Positions 35,002 through 43,442 of a stretch of 64,000 bases of DNA are shown in pieces; within the stretch, counting starts at the first letter, position 1; each line of letters starts with the position of its first letter. The stretch lies in NCBI GenBank assembly GCA_028280515.1, contig JANQLP010000107.1, positions 17,479-81,478 on the forward strand. The letters are read 5' to 3'. This DNA is from Hyphomicrobiales bacterium. Lineage in GTDB: Bacteria > Pseudomonadota > Alphaproteobacteria > Rhizobiales > Methyloligellaceae. The notes below the pieces were generated by a model. The model saw only the letters and a program-made list of their open reading frames with translations, did not search any database and was not told the origin of the DNA. A program made the position numbers and the translations under genes.

Positions 35002-35553
35002 ATGGGAATGCACTGGAGTGAGATCAACGACGACATCCGCGACTTTATCGAGGCTCAGCGCCTGTTCTTCGTTGCCACCGCGCCGCAAGACGGACTGATC
35101 AATGTGTCGCCCAAAGGCGTCACACAACTCAAAATTCCTGATCCCAAGACGGTTGTCTATCTCGATCTTACCGGCAGCGGAAATGAGACTGGCGCGCACG
35201 TGACAGAAAATGGTCGCATCACGATCATGTTCTGTGCATTCAGCGGTCCACCGAACATCGTTCGCTTATACGGCAAGGCGCGGATTGTTCTTCCAGAAAG
35301 CGACGATTGGAGCGAGTTGATCTCGCTTTTTGACGATGTCCCGGGCATCCGCCAGATGTTTGTGATCGACGTCCAGCGTGTATCGGATTCCTGCGGCTTC
35401 GGCATCCCGATCTACGAATACGTTCGCGAACGGACCGAATTGACCGATTTTGCGAAGAGCCTCGGCGCGAACGGGCTGGAGGAGTACAAGCTGAAGAACA
35501 ACATAGTCAGTATCGACGGTCTGCCTACCGGACTTGTCGAGGACGATTTTTGA
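35002..35553 (+). CDS. pyridoxamine 5'-phosphate oxidase (PPOX)-fold family protein
   Basis: A 183-residue split-barrel protein; ATG 35002 with AAGGAG 8 bp upstream. DFIEAQRLFFVATAP, NVSPKG, LTGSGNETGAHV, CAFSG, CGFGIPIYE and SIDGLPTG are shared with the paralogue at 4781-5344. The next gene, a ferredoxin-NAD reductase, begins at a TTG overlapping this stop (TTGA), so the two products are translationally coupled and may work together in a flavin-dependent reaction. Confidence 0.85.
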   Translation: MGMHWSEINDDIRDFIEAQRLFFVATAPQDGLINVSPKGVTQLKIPDPKTVVYLDLTGSGNETGAHVTENGRITIMFCAFSGPPNIVRLYGKARIVLPESDDWSELISLFDDVPGIRQMFVIDVQRVSDSCGFGIPIYEYVRERTELTDFAKSLGANGLEEYKLKNNIVSIDGLPTGLVEDDF

Positions 35554-36548
35554 GCGCGTCATGCAAGAACGGCGGAGCTGACGCCTTGTCGGTCGAGGCA
35601 ACCTTGGTATTCGCCGATGGCGAGATGATTGTCGTTTCTCCGCGTGACGGCAAGACCGTGCTAGAGGCCGCCGAGTCCGTCGGGATTGCCCTTGCTCACG
35701 ATTGTCGGGACGGAAGGTGCAAGACTTGCGCTGCACGGGACATGACCGGAAAAGAGACGCTTCTATGCCAGTTCCGTCCAGATAGTGATGTCACCCTTCG
35801 TGTACCCTATGCCCGGGCGGATCTGTTCGAACCAGTTAATCGGCGGGCGAAGATCCTGGCGCTTGAGAAGCGCTCGCAGTCGGTGTGGTGGATGCGGCTG
35901 CGCCTACAGTTCGAGATGCCATTTCTTCCTGGCCAATACATCAGCATCGCCATTCCCGACGCGAATGCGCAGCGGAACTTTTCCATGGCCAACGCTCCCG
36001 TCAGCAAGGAGTTCGACTTTTACATCAGGGAGTTGCCTGATGGCGCGATGAGCCGCTATCTCGCTGACTCCGCCAAGGTGGGAGACATTCTGAACGTCGT
36101 CGGCCCCTATGGACGCTTTTTCCTTAGGAACGGCGCCGGCGCGAAGCTCTTTATGGCGGGGGGTACAGGTCTTGCGCCTATCTTGTCGATGCTACGAGCG
36201 CTGGCGGACCGGGGTCATGGGGGACCGGTCTTTCTTGGTTTCGGCGTAACGTCGGCGCAAGACCTGTTCGGTGTCTCGGATCTCACGCCGTTGAACGAAC
36301 AGCTAGATCTGACGGTCGGTATTGCCGTGATGACCGGCCTGGTCGAGGTGCAGGTCCCGGTGAAAGCAGTCGCCGGTACTGTCCTTGATGCCGTTGCGAC
36401 AATCTGGGATCGGCCGGCGACCGCCGAGGACGAAGCCTACATTTGCGGCCCACCAAGAATGGTCGACGCGGCCCGCGCGTGGTTACGGTCACAAGAGTTC
36501 GACGATACCACCATCTTCAATGAGGAGTTCTTGCCAGCGGAGGCCTGA
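35550..36548 (+). CDS. 2Fe-2S ferredoxin-FAD/NAD reductase (oxygenase reductase component)
   Basis: A 332-residue fused reductase. An N-terminal plant-type [2Fe-2S] domain uses the cysteines of HDCRDGRCKTC and LLCQ (residues about 50-75). The FAD domain has RNFSMANAP (RxxS motif), and the NAD domain GGTGLAPILSM and YICGPPRM. This arrangement is that of reductases for Rieske oxygenases or related monooxygenases. No oxygenase subunit is adjacent; the closest in the window is the Rieske alpha subunit at 1-801. Start is the overlapping TTG. Confidence 0.9.
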   Translation: MSASCKNGGADALSVEATLVFADGEMIVVSPRDGKTVLEAAESVGIALAHDCRDGRCKTCAARDMTGKETLLCQFRPDSDVTLRVPYARADLFEPVNRRAKILALEKRSQSVWWMRLRLQFEMPFLPGQYISIAIPDANAQRNFSMANAPVSKEFDFYIRELPDGAMSRYLADSAKVGDILNVVGPYGRFFLRNGAGAKLFMAGGTGLAPILSMLRALADRGHGGPVFLGFGVTSAQDLFGVSDLTPLNEQLDLTVGIAVMTGLVEVQVPVKAVAGTVLDAVATIWDRPATAEDEAYICGPPRMVDAARAWLRSQEFDDTTIFNEEFLPAEA

Positions 36549-36571
36549 CGGCAATGCTGAGGGAGAAGCTA

Positions 36572-37960
36572 ATGAATGAAACTACCCCCAATTCGGCTGG
36601 TGCGCGCGACATCGCTTATCACGTCCACCCCTTCACGAGTCCGCGCCAGCATGAGGTCAATGGCCCGCTCATCATCGAGCGCGGCGAGGGCATCCATGTC
36701 TATGATGATGCCGGCAACCGTTACATCGAGGGTCTAGCGGGCCTCGCCTGCGTCGGTTTGGGCTGGGGCGAGGAACGATTGGTCGAGGCGGCGGCGGCCC
36801 AGATGAAGAAACTGGCCTTCATCCAGAGTTTCACCCATCGCTCTCACACACCTGCGATCGACCTTTCCGAAAAGCTGGTGGAGATAACGCCACGACGTCT
36901 GACGAGAGTGTTCTTCGCGAACTCTGGCTCGGAGGCCAACGACACGGCCGTCAAGCTGATTTGGTTCCGCAACGCCGCCGTTGGCAAGCCCGAAAAGCGC
37001 AAGATCATCACCCAACTCAAGGGTTACCACGGCACGACGGCCGTCTCGGCCAGCATGACCGGTTTGCCGCATGTCCACGCGGGCTTTGGCCTGCCGCTTC
37101 CCGGTTTCCTCCATGTCGAGACGCCGCATTACTACCACAACGGCCGGGAGGGTGAATCCGAGGAGGACTTCACGAGCCGGCTGGCCCGCCAGCTCGACGA
37201 GCTGATTGAGGAGGAGGGGCCCGAAACAGTCGCGGCCTTCTTCGCCGAGCCGGTGCTTGCCTCAGGTGGTACCATCGTGCCGCCGCCAAGCTACTATCCC
37301 AAGGTCGAAAGAGTGCTGAAGAAGCACGATGTGCTGATGGTTGCGGACGAGGTGATCTGCGGCTTCGGCCGGACAGGCCGCATGTTCGGAGCCGAGGCCC
37401 TCGAGATCGAACCCGACATGATGGTGGTCGCCAAGCAGCTTTCGTCGGCCTACATCCCGATCTCGGCGGTGCTAATGTCGGATGCCATCTATGAGGGCCT
37501 GAAGGAGGGCGACGATCCCTCGGCGATCGTTGGCACGGGCTTCACGTATTCCGCCCATCCGGTCGCTGCGGCGGTCGCGTTGGAGACGCTCGCGATCTAC
37601 GAGGAAAGGGGGCTGGTCGATCACGCGGCCCGCATGGGCGTTCACATGCAGGCGCGTCTCGCAGAGCTCGTCGACCACCCGATCGTCGGAGAGGTGCGCG
37701 GGATCGGCCTTATGGCGGGTGTCGAGATCGTCAAGGACAAGCGGCGCCGGACGAACTTCGCAGCCGCGTCCAAGGTCGGTGCAACCTGCACCGCGAGGGT
37801 CATGGCGCATGGTCTTATCTCGCGGGCGGGCCAGAACGACACGATGGGGCTATCGCCGCCACTCATCATCACCGAGCCCGAGATCGACACTATGGTCGAC
37901 ATGTTGAGACACGCCCTCGACGACACCGCGCAATGGATCGACACGACGAATCCCGACTAA
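36572..37960 (+). CDS. class III PLP-dependent aminotransferase (omega-type)
   Basis: A 462-residue aminotransferase. FFANSGSEANDTAVKLIW, KGYHGTTAVSASMTG, VADEVICGFGRTG and VVAKQLSSAYIPISAV (PLP lysine) mark the class. This subgroup transfers amino groups from omega-amines such as putrescine, beta-alanine or taurine to pyruvate or 2-oxoglutarate. ATG 36572 follows AGGGAGAAG. It ends the PPOX-reductase-aminotransferase unit, which together with the pot-like importer points towards an amine as substrate (inference). Confidence 0.92.
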   Translation: MNETTPNSAGARDIAYHVHPFTSPRQHEVNGPLIIERGEGIHVYDDAGNRYIEGLAGLACVGLGWGEERLVEAAAAQMKKLAFIQSFTHRSHTPAIDLSEKLVEITPRRLTRVFFANSGSEANDTAVKLIWFRNAAVGKPEKRKIITQLKGYHGTTAVSASMTGLPHVHAGFGLPLPGFLHVETPHYYHNGREGESEEDFTSRLARQLDELIEEEGPETVAAFFAEPVLASGGTIVPPPSYYPKVERVLKKHDVLMVADEVICGFGRTGRMFGAEALEIEPDMMVVAKQLSSAYIPISAVLMSDAIYEGLKEGDDPSAIVGTGFTYSAHPVAAAVALETLAIYEERGLVDHAARMGVHMQARLAELVDHPIVGEVRGIGLMAGVEIVKDKRRRTNFAAASKVGATCTARVMAHGLISRAGQNDTMGLSPPLIITEPEIDTMVDMLRHALDDTAQWIDTTNPD

Positions 37961-38147
37961 TGCCGCGGGTCGGCCAGGTGACGCTGTTGGCTGTACCTAT
38001 GAAAAACTTACACTCAGCCAGAGTTGCTTGGCAGAGGCGCGGCAGATGGCGATGCCGGTCGCTTGTTTGCAGCTGGTTTTTGGGCCACTTCTTATGCGGT
38101 CGAACTGATTGGGTTCTTGGCACCGCTTCTCCGACGTGTCCGTTGCA

Positions 38148-38382
38148 TTCCCTGATTCCGCGAACAAGTTCCCTGATCGGTCCCTGAAACTTCCCTGTTC
38201 TTGCGAGTAGGGAAACTCTCACTAAGCTCTTGAAAACACTGCAGGAATTCTAGCGAACAACTCGGATTCTGCCGAAAACCTTAGAAATTCCCTGTTTTTC
38301 CCTGTTAACAGGGAAATCGCGGTAGAGACGGGTTCGCAGCAGACTGTCCGCACCACCACAGCTTTCCATAATGCAGATTATG
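38148..38382 (+). repeat. dispersed iteron/palindrome element, copy 2
   Basis: TTCCCTG at 38148, 38169, 38191 and 38288, inverted TAGGGAA at 38208-38214 (17 bp after the 38191 iteron), palindrome TTTCCCTGTTAACAGGGAAA at 38297-38316, and CATAATGCAGATTATG at 38367-38382, 50 bp after the palindrome. The right part (GGTAGAGACGGGTTCGCAGC, then CCGCACCACCACAGC) is nearly identical to copies 1 and 3. Lies between the aminotransferase module and the DeoR module. Confidence 0.88.
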
Positions 38383-38640
38383 ACGCCGACCGAGCCATTC
38401 GCCTGTTGGGATAAACACAAGGAACGGTCGCGCTCTCGTTTTCGGACGAAGAAGCGACTTGATGGGTGTGGGAGTTTGGCCGGAGGGTTGTTGCGAGGTG
38501 GAAGGTCCGAAAGCGGGGTAGCCAATGGGATCTCAATGGTGACCCCTCTGTTCGGCGTCTCATCTAGCCGATGTCCGCGGGCGGTTACCTGCCTTTGGTC
38601 GTCTCTAGGGGCGTCGCCATGCGTATGACGTTACGGGAGC
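38383..38640 (+). repeat. flank shared with the decayed element at 15.6 kb
   Basis: Starting CGCCGACCGAGCC directly after the core, this stretch aligns by eye with 15647-15860 (ACAAGGAACGGTCGC, CGACTTGATGGG, GGTGGAAGGTC, CCCCTCTGTTC). Copies 1 and 3 do not have it. No ORF stands out. It may be the body of a mobile element of which the repeat is one end. Confidence 0.45.
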
Positions 38641-38771
38641 TTAGCGGGCCGCATCGACCTGTCTGTCATGACACCCCATGAGGTCGTACCCGTACGACCG
38701 GGTCGACCAACAGTTCCGTACAAAGCGCTGCGAACGTCCGGCTTCGTCCAGACTTCTATCTGAATTACATC

Positions 38772-39587
38772 TCAGGATGCACGGCGCTGCCGCAAGTCGT
38801 CCTGACCGGTCGCGTCGGAGTCGATACACTCATCGGCGCAAATGAGCTGGCAGTTCGCCTCCTGGAGCCGGCGTCGGATCTCCAGTGTTGGCGCTGTTTC
38901 CGTGACGAGACTGTCGATCTCCTCGAAGCTCGCACACTTAAACAGGCCGCGCTTGTAGAACTTCGACGAATCAACCAGTGCGATCGAGCGTTCAGCACAC
39001 GAAATCATGGCTTGCCAACATGCGACCTCATCCAGCGTGTCGCACATCAATCCTTCGCGTTCATTGAGCCATCCGACAGAAAAGAACGCCTTGTCGACGG
39101 CGAACCTCTGGATGTTTTCGACCGCCATCAAGCCCATCGATGTGCCTGACAGCTCATTCAATTCGCCACCAATTGTATGCACGCGATTGCCACCCTGCGT
39201 GACCAATATGCGTGCGATATCAACTGAGTTGGTGACGACTGTCAGATCGCGGTGATGTTTCAGTGCCAGTGAGAAATAGCTCGTGGTACTGCCACCGCCG
39301 ATCATGATGGCGTCACCGTTGTTGACGAAAGAGGCGCCAGCTCTTGCGATGGCCTTCTTCTCATCAACCTGTTCGGTCAGACAATGATGAAACGCCGCCT
39401 CGCGCAGCACGTCAGGCAGCGCGACGCCACCTCGGACCGATTCAACCACGCCTTCCGTGACAAGCCGTTTGATGTCGCGGCGAACTGTCTCTTCTGAGAC
39501 CTCGAGCTCAACAGCCAGGTCGGCATAGCTTGAGCGACCCGAGACCTTGAGCAGTTCAAGGATTGTATTGCGTCGCAGTTCTGACAT
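38772..39587 (-). CDS. DeoR/GlpR-family transcriptional regulator
   Basis: A 271-residue repressor. N-terminal DeoR helix-turn-helix (RRNTILELLKVSGRSSYADLAVELEVSEETVRRDIKRL) followed by the DeoRC sensor domain with IMIGGGSTTSYF, LTVVTNSVDIA, and FFSVGWLNEREGLM. The family responds to phosphorylated sugars or related phosphates. A small-molecule kinase and a phosphatase-type SurE lie in the same module, which would fit a phosphorylated inducer (inference). Phased TGTCA repeats at 42471-42518 and 48033-48091 are probable targets. Confidence 0.92.
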   Translation of the reverse strand: MSELRRNTILELLKVSGRSSYADLAVELEVSEETVRRDIKRLVTEGVVESVRGGVALPDVLREAAFHHCLTEQVDEKKAIARAGASFVNNGDAIMIGGGSTTSYFSLALKHHRDLTVVTNSVDIARILVTQGGNRVHTIGGELNELSGTSMGLMAVENIQRFAVDKAFFSVGWLNEREGLMCDTLDEVACWQAMISCAERSIALVDSSKFYKRGLFKCASFEEIDSLVTETAPTLEIRRRLQEANCQLICADECIDSDATGQDDLRQRRAS

Positions 39588-39662
39588 CGGGGTTCATACT
39601 CTAACTCTGGTGTGGTTGGGTACGAACCATGAACAACTGCGCAACATCGAGCAACGAGCTGT

Positions 39663-40226
39663 TTATGGCGAGCGCGGCGGGTGCGGATACCAAGCGAGTG
39701 GCTCCGGGCGAACCCAATCTGTCGGCCGATCGATCAACTCGATGCACATATGCGCCGCGTTCGGTGCGTTGAAGTACTTCCAACGGACTTCATTCCAGCT
39801 GCCTTCCTGGCAGATCGTACATCCGCGATCGAGAAACGTCTGTACCAAATCGTCCCAAGTCTGATCGAAGTCCTGAAGGTATACACCGACATGCTGCGCG
39901 CCCGGACCATGCTGATCAATGAAATCCCGGTAGATGCTCGGGCCCTTTAAGGGCTGAATGATCTCCCAGTTGAAGTCCCCGGTGAAGGCCAGGGCAATCT
40001 TCATCGACGTCTCTACTGGCTCGCCGTAGTAGGTTGTGTTCCTAAGGGTGGGGGCCTCGTATGTGTTGATCCACCAGGGGCCGATGCCGAGCTGGTCGGA
40101 GTAAGCCTTGATGGTTGCCTCGAAGTCATCCGTACAGATACAGAGCTGAGGCGTCCGAGAGATAAAGCTGTTGGATTGCAGCAGATGAGGATTGACGTCT
40201 GGTAGTTTCATTGTTGCCTCGCTCAC
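39663..40226 (-). CDS. VOC-superfamily (glyoxalase-like) protein
   Basis: A 187-residue single VOC-type domain: TPQLCICTDDFEATIKAYSDQLGIGPW, then WEIIQPLKGPSIYRDFIDQHGPGAQHVGVYL. The family binds a divalent metal and acts as lyase, isomerase, epimerase or dioxygenase. The pattern LGIGPW and the HGPG...HVG block are also seen in the double-VOC protein at 55465-56382. It follows the fused E1 gene by 5 bp. Confidence 0.85.
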   Translation of the reverse strand: MSEATMKLPDVNPHLLQSNSFISRTPQLCICTDDFEATIKAYSDQLGIGPWWINTYEAPTLRNTTYYGEPVETSMKIALAFTGDFNWEIIQPLKGPSIYRDFIDQHGPGAQHVGVYLQDFDQTWDDLVQTFLDRGCTICQEGSWNEVRWKYFNAPNAAHMCIELIDRPTDWVRPEPLAWYPHPPRSP

Positions 40227-40231
40227 CGCAC

Positions 40232-42415
40232 CTAAGCGGCATCTAGGGGCCAGCGCCCAACGTCGCGCATCACATCGATAAGGGCATGACGCATGTCGGA
40301 CCCTGTCGCGTGTGTCGCCGTCTCCAGGACTTTCGAGACAGCAGGCGCCGTTTCTAGTCCGTGGAGCCGCTTAACCGGTTGATCGAGATAGTCGAAGTAG
40401 CGACGATGCAATTCGTCAGCCAAAGAGGCACCATAGGATGTGCTGCGGGGACCCTCTTCGACGATCAGCACGTTGTTTGTCTTCTGAATGCTAGCGCCGA
40501 TCGTCTCCCAATCGATGCCGGCCCAGTCAAGCGAGCGAAGATCGATGATCTCCGCATCGATACCGAGTTCCTCGGCGGCGTCCAGCGCCATATCGACCAT
40601 CGTTAGGTAGCCGACAATAGTCACATCTTGACCCTCTCGTACGGTGTGTGCCTTGCCCATGGGGATGAGGTAATCGATAGCGTCAACCGGAACCGGCACC
40701 GACTTCGCATAGTTGCTCACGTGCTCGACAACAAGCACCGGGTCTTGGCAGCGTATGGCGCTGTTCATCAGGCCGATGTAATCGTATGCCGTGCGTGGGG
40801 CGACAATGCGCCAACCGGGCGCCATGGCGAAGAATCCGACCGGGTCCATGGAATGCTGGGATCCATAGCCTGTGCCGATGGCGATCTTGGTTCGAAGCAC
40901 CAGCGGAACAGGATCCTCGCCGCCATACATCTGCCGCGCCTTTGACGCCTGGTTGATGACTTGATCGGCCGCTACCCAGGCAAAGTCCGCGTACATGAAC
41001 TCGACAATGGGGCGCAGCGACCCTTGCATGGCCATACCGATGGCCATGCCGAGAAAACCGAGCTCGGCGATAGGTGTTCCAATCACACGGTCCGGGAACG
41101 TCTCGGCGAGGCCCTTGGTTGCGCCATTTGTGCCGCCTTTTAGATGCTGTATGTCCTCGCCCATGATGAGGACACGGTCATCGTCGGCCATGTTTCGTTG
41201 AATTGAGGCTGCGATGGCCTCCGAGAACTTCTTTGTTTGCCACGCCCCCGCGTAGGCCTTCTCCTCTTGATACCGTGCTCCATCGAATTCGGAGAGGTCG
41301 CCGCGAACACCCCGGTCGGCATCTTGCGGATCAGGCCACAAGGACGGAATGATGCGGCGTTCCCCGTCATGGGTTTCGATCAGTTCGTCGACAATCTCCG
41401 TCAGGAGTGCTGTGACATAGTCGCTCAGCGCTTCGAGCCCACTACGATCGATGTCATTTCGTAAGCTGAGTTGCTCGTGCGCCTGTACAATCGGATCGCG
41501 TGCTTTCCAGGCTTGCTCCTCCTCCTTCGTGCGGTAACCAAATGCGCTTCCCGCCGCGGGTCCGTTCTGATGAAGGTAACGGTAGGTAAGGGCCTCGATG
41601 AGGAACGGCCCCTTTCCGTCTCGCATCCAAGCCACTGCTTCCATCATCGCGGCTCGCACAGCGACGGCGTCCATACCATCGACGGAGATGCCCGGTATGC
41701 CAAGTCCGATGCCGCGGCCCGAAAGACGCGGCTCTTTCACAACCTCTTCGATATGCGTTGCCACCGCGTAGAGATTGTTCTCAACGACGAAGCAAACGGG
41801 TACGTCGAACCCGGCCGCCAGACTGAGAGCCTCGAGTGTGCCGCCTTGCTGCACGGCGCCATCGCCGAAGTAAGCGACCACACAGTTGTCGGAGTTTCTG
41901 CGCTTCAGCGCGGAAGCCATCCCGACGGCATGCGGCAAGCCTGCGCCAATGATTGCGTTGGCACCAAGTATTCCGGCCTCCCGCCAGTACAGGTGCATTG
42001 ACCCGCCTCGGCCGCGACACCAGCCCTGCTCCAGGCCCATGATCTCGGCCAACGTTCGTTTGATCGCGGCGCGTGCGGCATCGTCGACTGTGAATCCTTC
42101 AGGCTGACCAAGATGGAACAGCGCCTTGGCCAGGAAGTGATGATGTGCGCGGTGGGGATAACTGACCAGATCGCCAGATTCCAAACAGGAGACAATGCCC
42201 GCTGCAACCGCTTCTTGACCAATGCTGGTGTGAACCGGGCCGTGAACCAACCCGTTCTCCCAAAGTTTCGCAGCGACTTGATCGAATTGTCGCGCCAGCT
42301 CCATCACCGTCAGCATGCGCGAGAGGAGATCCGTATCGGTGGTCGTCCAATCCGTCTCGGTGACATGCATCCGATCCCAAGAGACCATTGGGTCGAGCTT
42401 TGTTTTCTGCGCCAT
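40232..42415 (-). CDS. fused 2-oxoacid dehydrogenase E1 (alpha-beta) protein
   Basis: A 727-residue protein with both E1 halves. The alpha part (1-370) has SIGQEAVAAGIVS, GLEQGWCRGRGGSMHL and the thiamine-diphosphate motif GDGAVQQGG...VENN. The beta part (about 395-727) has VLIMGEDIQHLKGG, PIAELGFLGMAIGMA and IVEEGPRSTSYGAS. It decarboxylates a 2-oxo acid. E2 and E3 genes are not nearby, so these must be supplied from elsewhere or the enzyme uses another acceptor. ATG 42415 is chosen; the frame opens at 42478 within the operator. Confidence 0.9.
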   Translation of the reverse strand: MAQKTKLDPMVSWDRMHVTETDWTTTDTDLLSRMLTVMELARQFDQVAAKLWENGLVHGPVHTSIGQEAVAAGIVSCLESGDLVSYPHRAHHHFLAKALFHLGQPEGFTVDDAARAAIKRTLAEIMGLEQGWCRGRGGSMHLYWREAGILGANAIIGAGLPHAVGMASALKRRNSDNCVVAYFGDGAVQQGGTLEALSLAAGFDVPVCFVVENNLYAVATHIEEVVKEPRLSGRGIGLGIPGISVDGMDAVAVRAAMMEAVAWMRDGKGPFLIEALTYRYLHQNGPAAGSAFGYRTKEEEQAWKARDPIVQAHEQLSLRNDIDRSGLEALSDYVTALLTEIVDELIETHDGERRIIPSLWPDPQDADRGVRGDLSEFDGARYQEEKAYAGAWQTKKFSEAIAASIQRNMADDDRVLIMGEDIQHLKGGTNGATKGLAETFPDRVIGTPIAELGFLGMAIGMAMQGSLRPIVEFMYADFAWVAADQVINQASKARQMYGGEDPVPLVLRTKIAIGTGYGSQHSMDPVGFFAMAPGWRIVAPRTAYDYIGLMNSAIRCQDPVLVVEHVSNYAKSVPVPVDAIDYLIPMGKAHTVREGQDVTIVGYLTMVDMALDAAEELGIDAEIIDLRSLDWAGIDWETIGASIQKTNNVLIVEEGPRSTSYGASLADELHRRYFDYLDQPVKRLHGLETAPAVSKVLETATHATGSDMRHALIDVMRDVGRWPLDAA

Positions 42416-42470
42416 GGTGACGAAAGGTCGCTGATGATTTCTGAAGATGTTGTCGTCCTGATGAGCATAT

Positions 42471-42518
42471 TGACACAATTTTTGTCAGATGATCAACTTA
42501 ACTTGTCACTTTTTGTCA
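42471..42518. promoter_or_regulatory. phased TGTCA repeats between divergent E1 and SDR genes
   Basis: TGACA (42471) N7 TGTCA (42483) form an inverted repeat. TGTCA recurs at 42504 and 42514. The three TGTCA units are 21 and 10 bp apart, so they face one side of the helix. A similar set is upstream of the aldehyde dehydrogenase. Candidate DeoR operator. Confidence 0.5.
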
Positions 42519-42597
42519 GACGTGAGGCTCCGCTCTCCGTCGGCCCCCAACAACTCGCGTCCGAAGTCAGACGGACGTTCGATCCGGAGTGAGGTCC

Positions 42598-43392
42598 ATG
42601 GCAGGTATGTTCGAAGGCAAGCGTGCTCTTGTAACAGGTGCAGCCAGTGGCAACGGTCAGGAAATCGCCAGGCAGCTCGCATCCGAAGGTGCGACAGTCG
42701 CCGTTCATGCACGAAACGAAGATCGCGCAGCAGCAACGCTCGACATCATCCAAAAGGCCGGCGGTTCGGCATTTGCTGCGCCGGCTGACCTTATGGATGA
42801 AGGCCAGATAGAAACCATGTGCAAGGGTGCCATCGACCGAATGGGCGGCATTGAGATCGTTATCAACAACGCTGGTGTCATTGATCGCTCGCCTGTGCGC
42901 GACATGTCCCTTGATACCTGGAACTGGATTGTGGGTTCGAACTTAACCGCGGGTTTTCTGGTCTCGAAGTACACCAATCCAGCCGTCATCGAGGCCGCGC
43001 AATCGACAGGTTATGGACGTTATGTCTTTATCTCGTCGCTTAGCGGAAAGTTCGCCGATGCGAACGAAAGCGCTTACTGTACGTCGAAGGCTGCCGTTAT
43101 CACGTTTGCGAAATGCATGGCAGCCGAGCTCGGGGAGTTTGGCATCACGGTCAACACTGTCTGTCCGGGCTGGTTTGCGACCGACATGGCGCAAAACGTC
43201 ATTGGCAAGATGGCTAAGGAAACGGGTGATGACTTCGATAGCCTCTATCAGAACGTCATGGCCGGAAACATGTTGGGCCGTATCCTGACGCCAGAAGACA
43301 TGGCCAACACAGCGCTCTATCTGTGCAGTGAAAAGGCAAGGAACATCACGGCCCAGGAGATCAATGTTTGCGGTGGTCTATGTTACTGGTGA
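42598..43392 (+). CDS. short-chain dehydrogenase with GLCYW C-terminus
   Basis: A 264-residue SDR. TGAASGNGQE (Asn replaces Ile in the usual GIG), HARNEDR, NNAG, ISSLSGKFADANESAYCTSK. The C-terminus is INVCGGLCYW, two cysteines beside an aromatic end, instead of the usual VDGG-x. The SDR at 54631-55413 ends almost the same way (INLCAGLCYW). ATG 42598, with GAGTGAGG upstream. Divergent from the E1 gene over the phased TGTCA sites. Confidence 0.9.
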   Translation: MAGMFEGKRALVTGAASGNGQEIARQLASEGATVAVHARNEDRAAATLDIIQKAGGSAFAAPADLMDEGQIETMCKGAIDRMGGIEIVINNAGVIDRSPVRDMSLDTWNWIVGSNLTAGFLVSKYTNPAVIEAAQSTGYGRYVFISSLSGKFADANESAYCTSKAAVITFAKCMAAELGEFGITVNTVCPGWFATDMAQNVIGKMAKETGDDFDSLYQNVMAGNMLGRILTPEDMANTALYLCSEKARNITAQEINVCGGLCYW

Positions 43393-43442
43393 GGCGTCGC
43401 AAGAGCATGTGTTGTTAGGGTGGTCTTAAGCTGAAAGCGCAG

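Noticed and set aside
38310..38345. tRNA-like GGGTTCG in the repeats (T-loop)
   Set aside because: No acceptor, D or anticodon arms can be drawn around it, and there is no CCA end.
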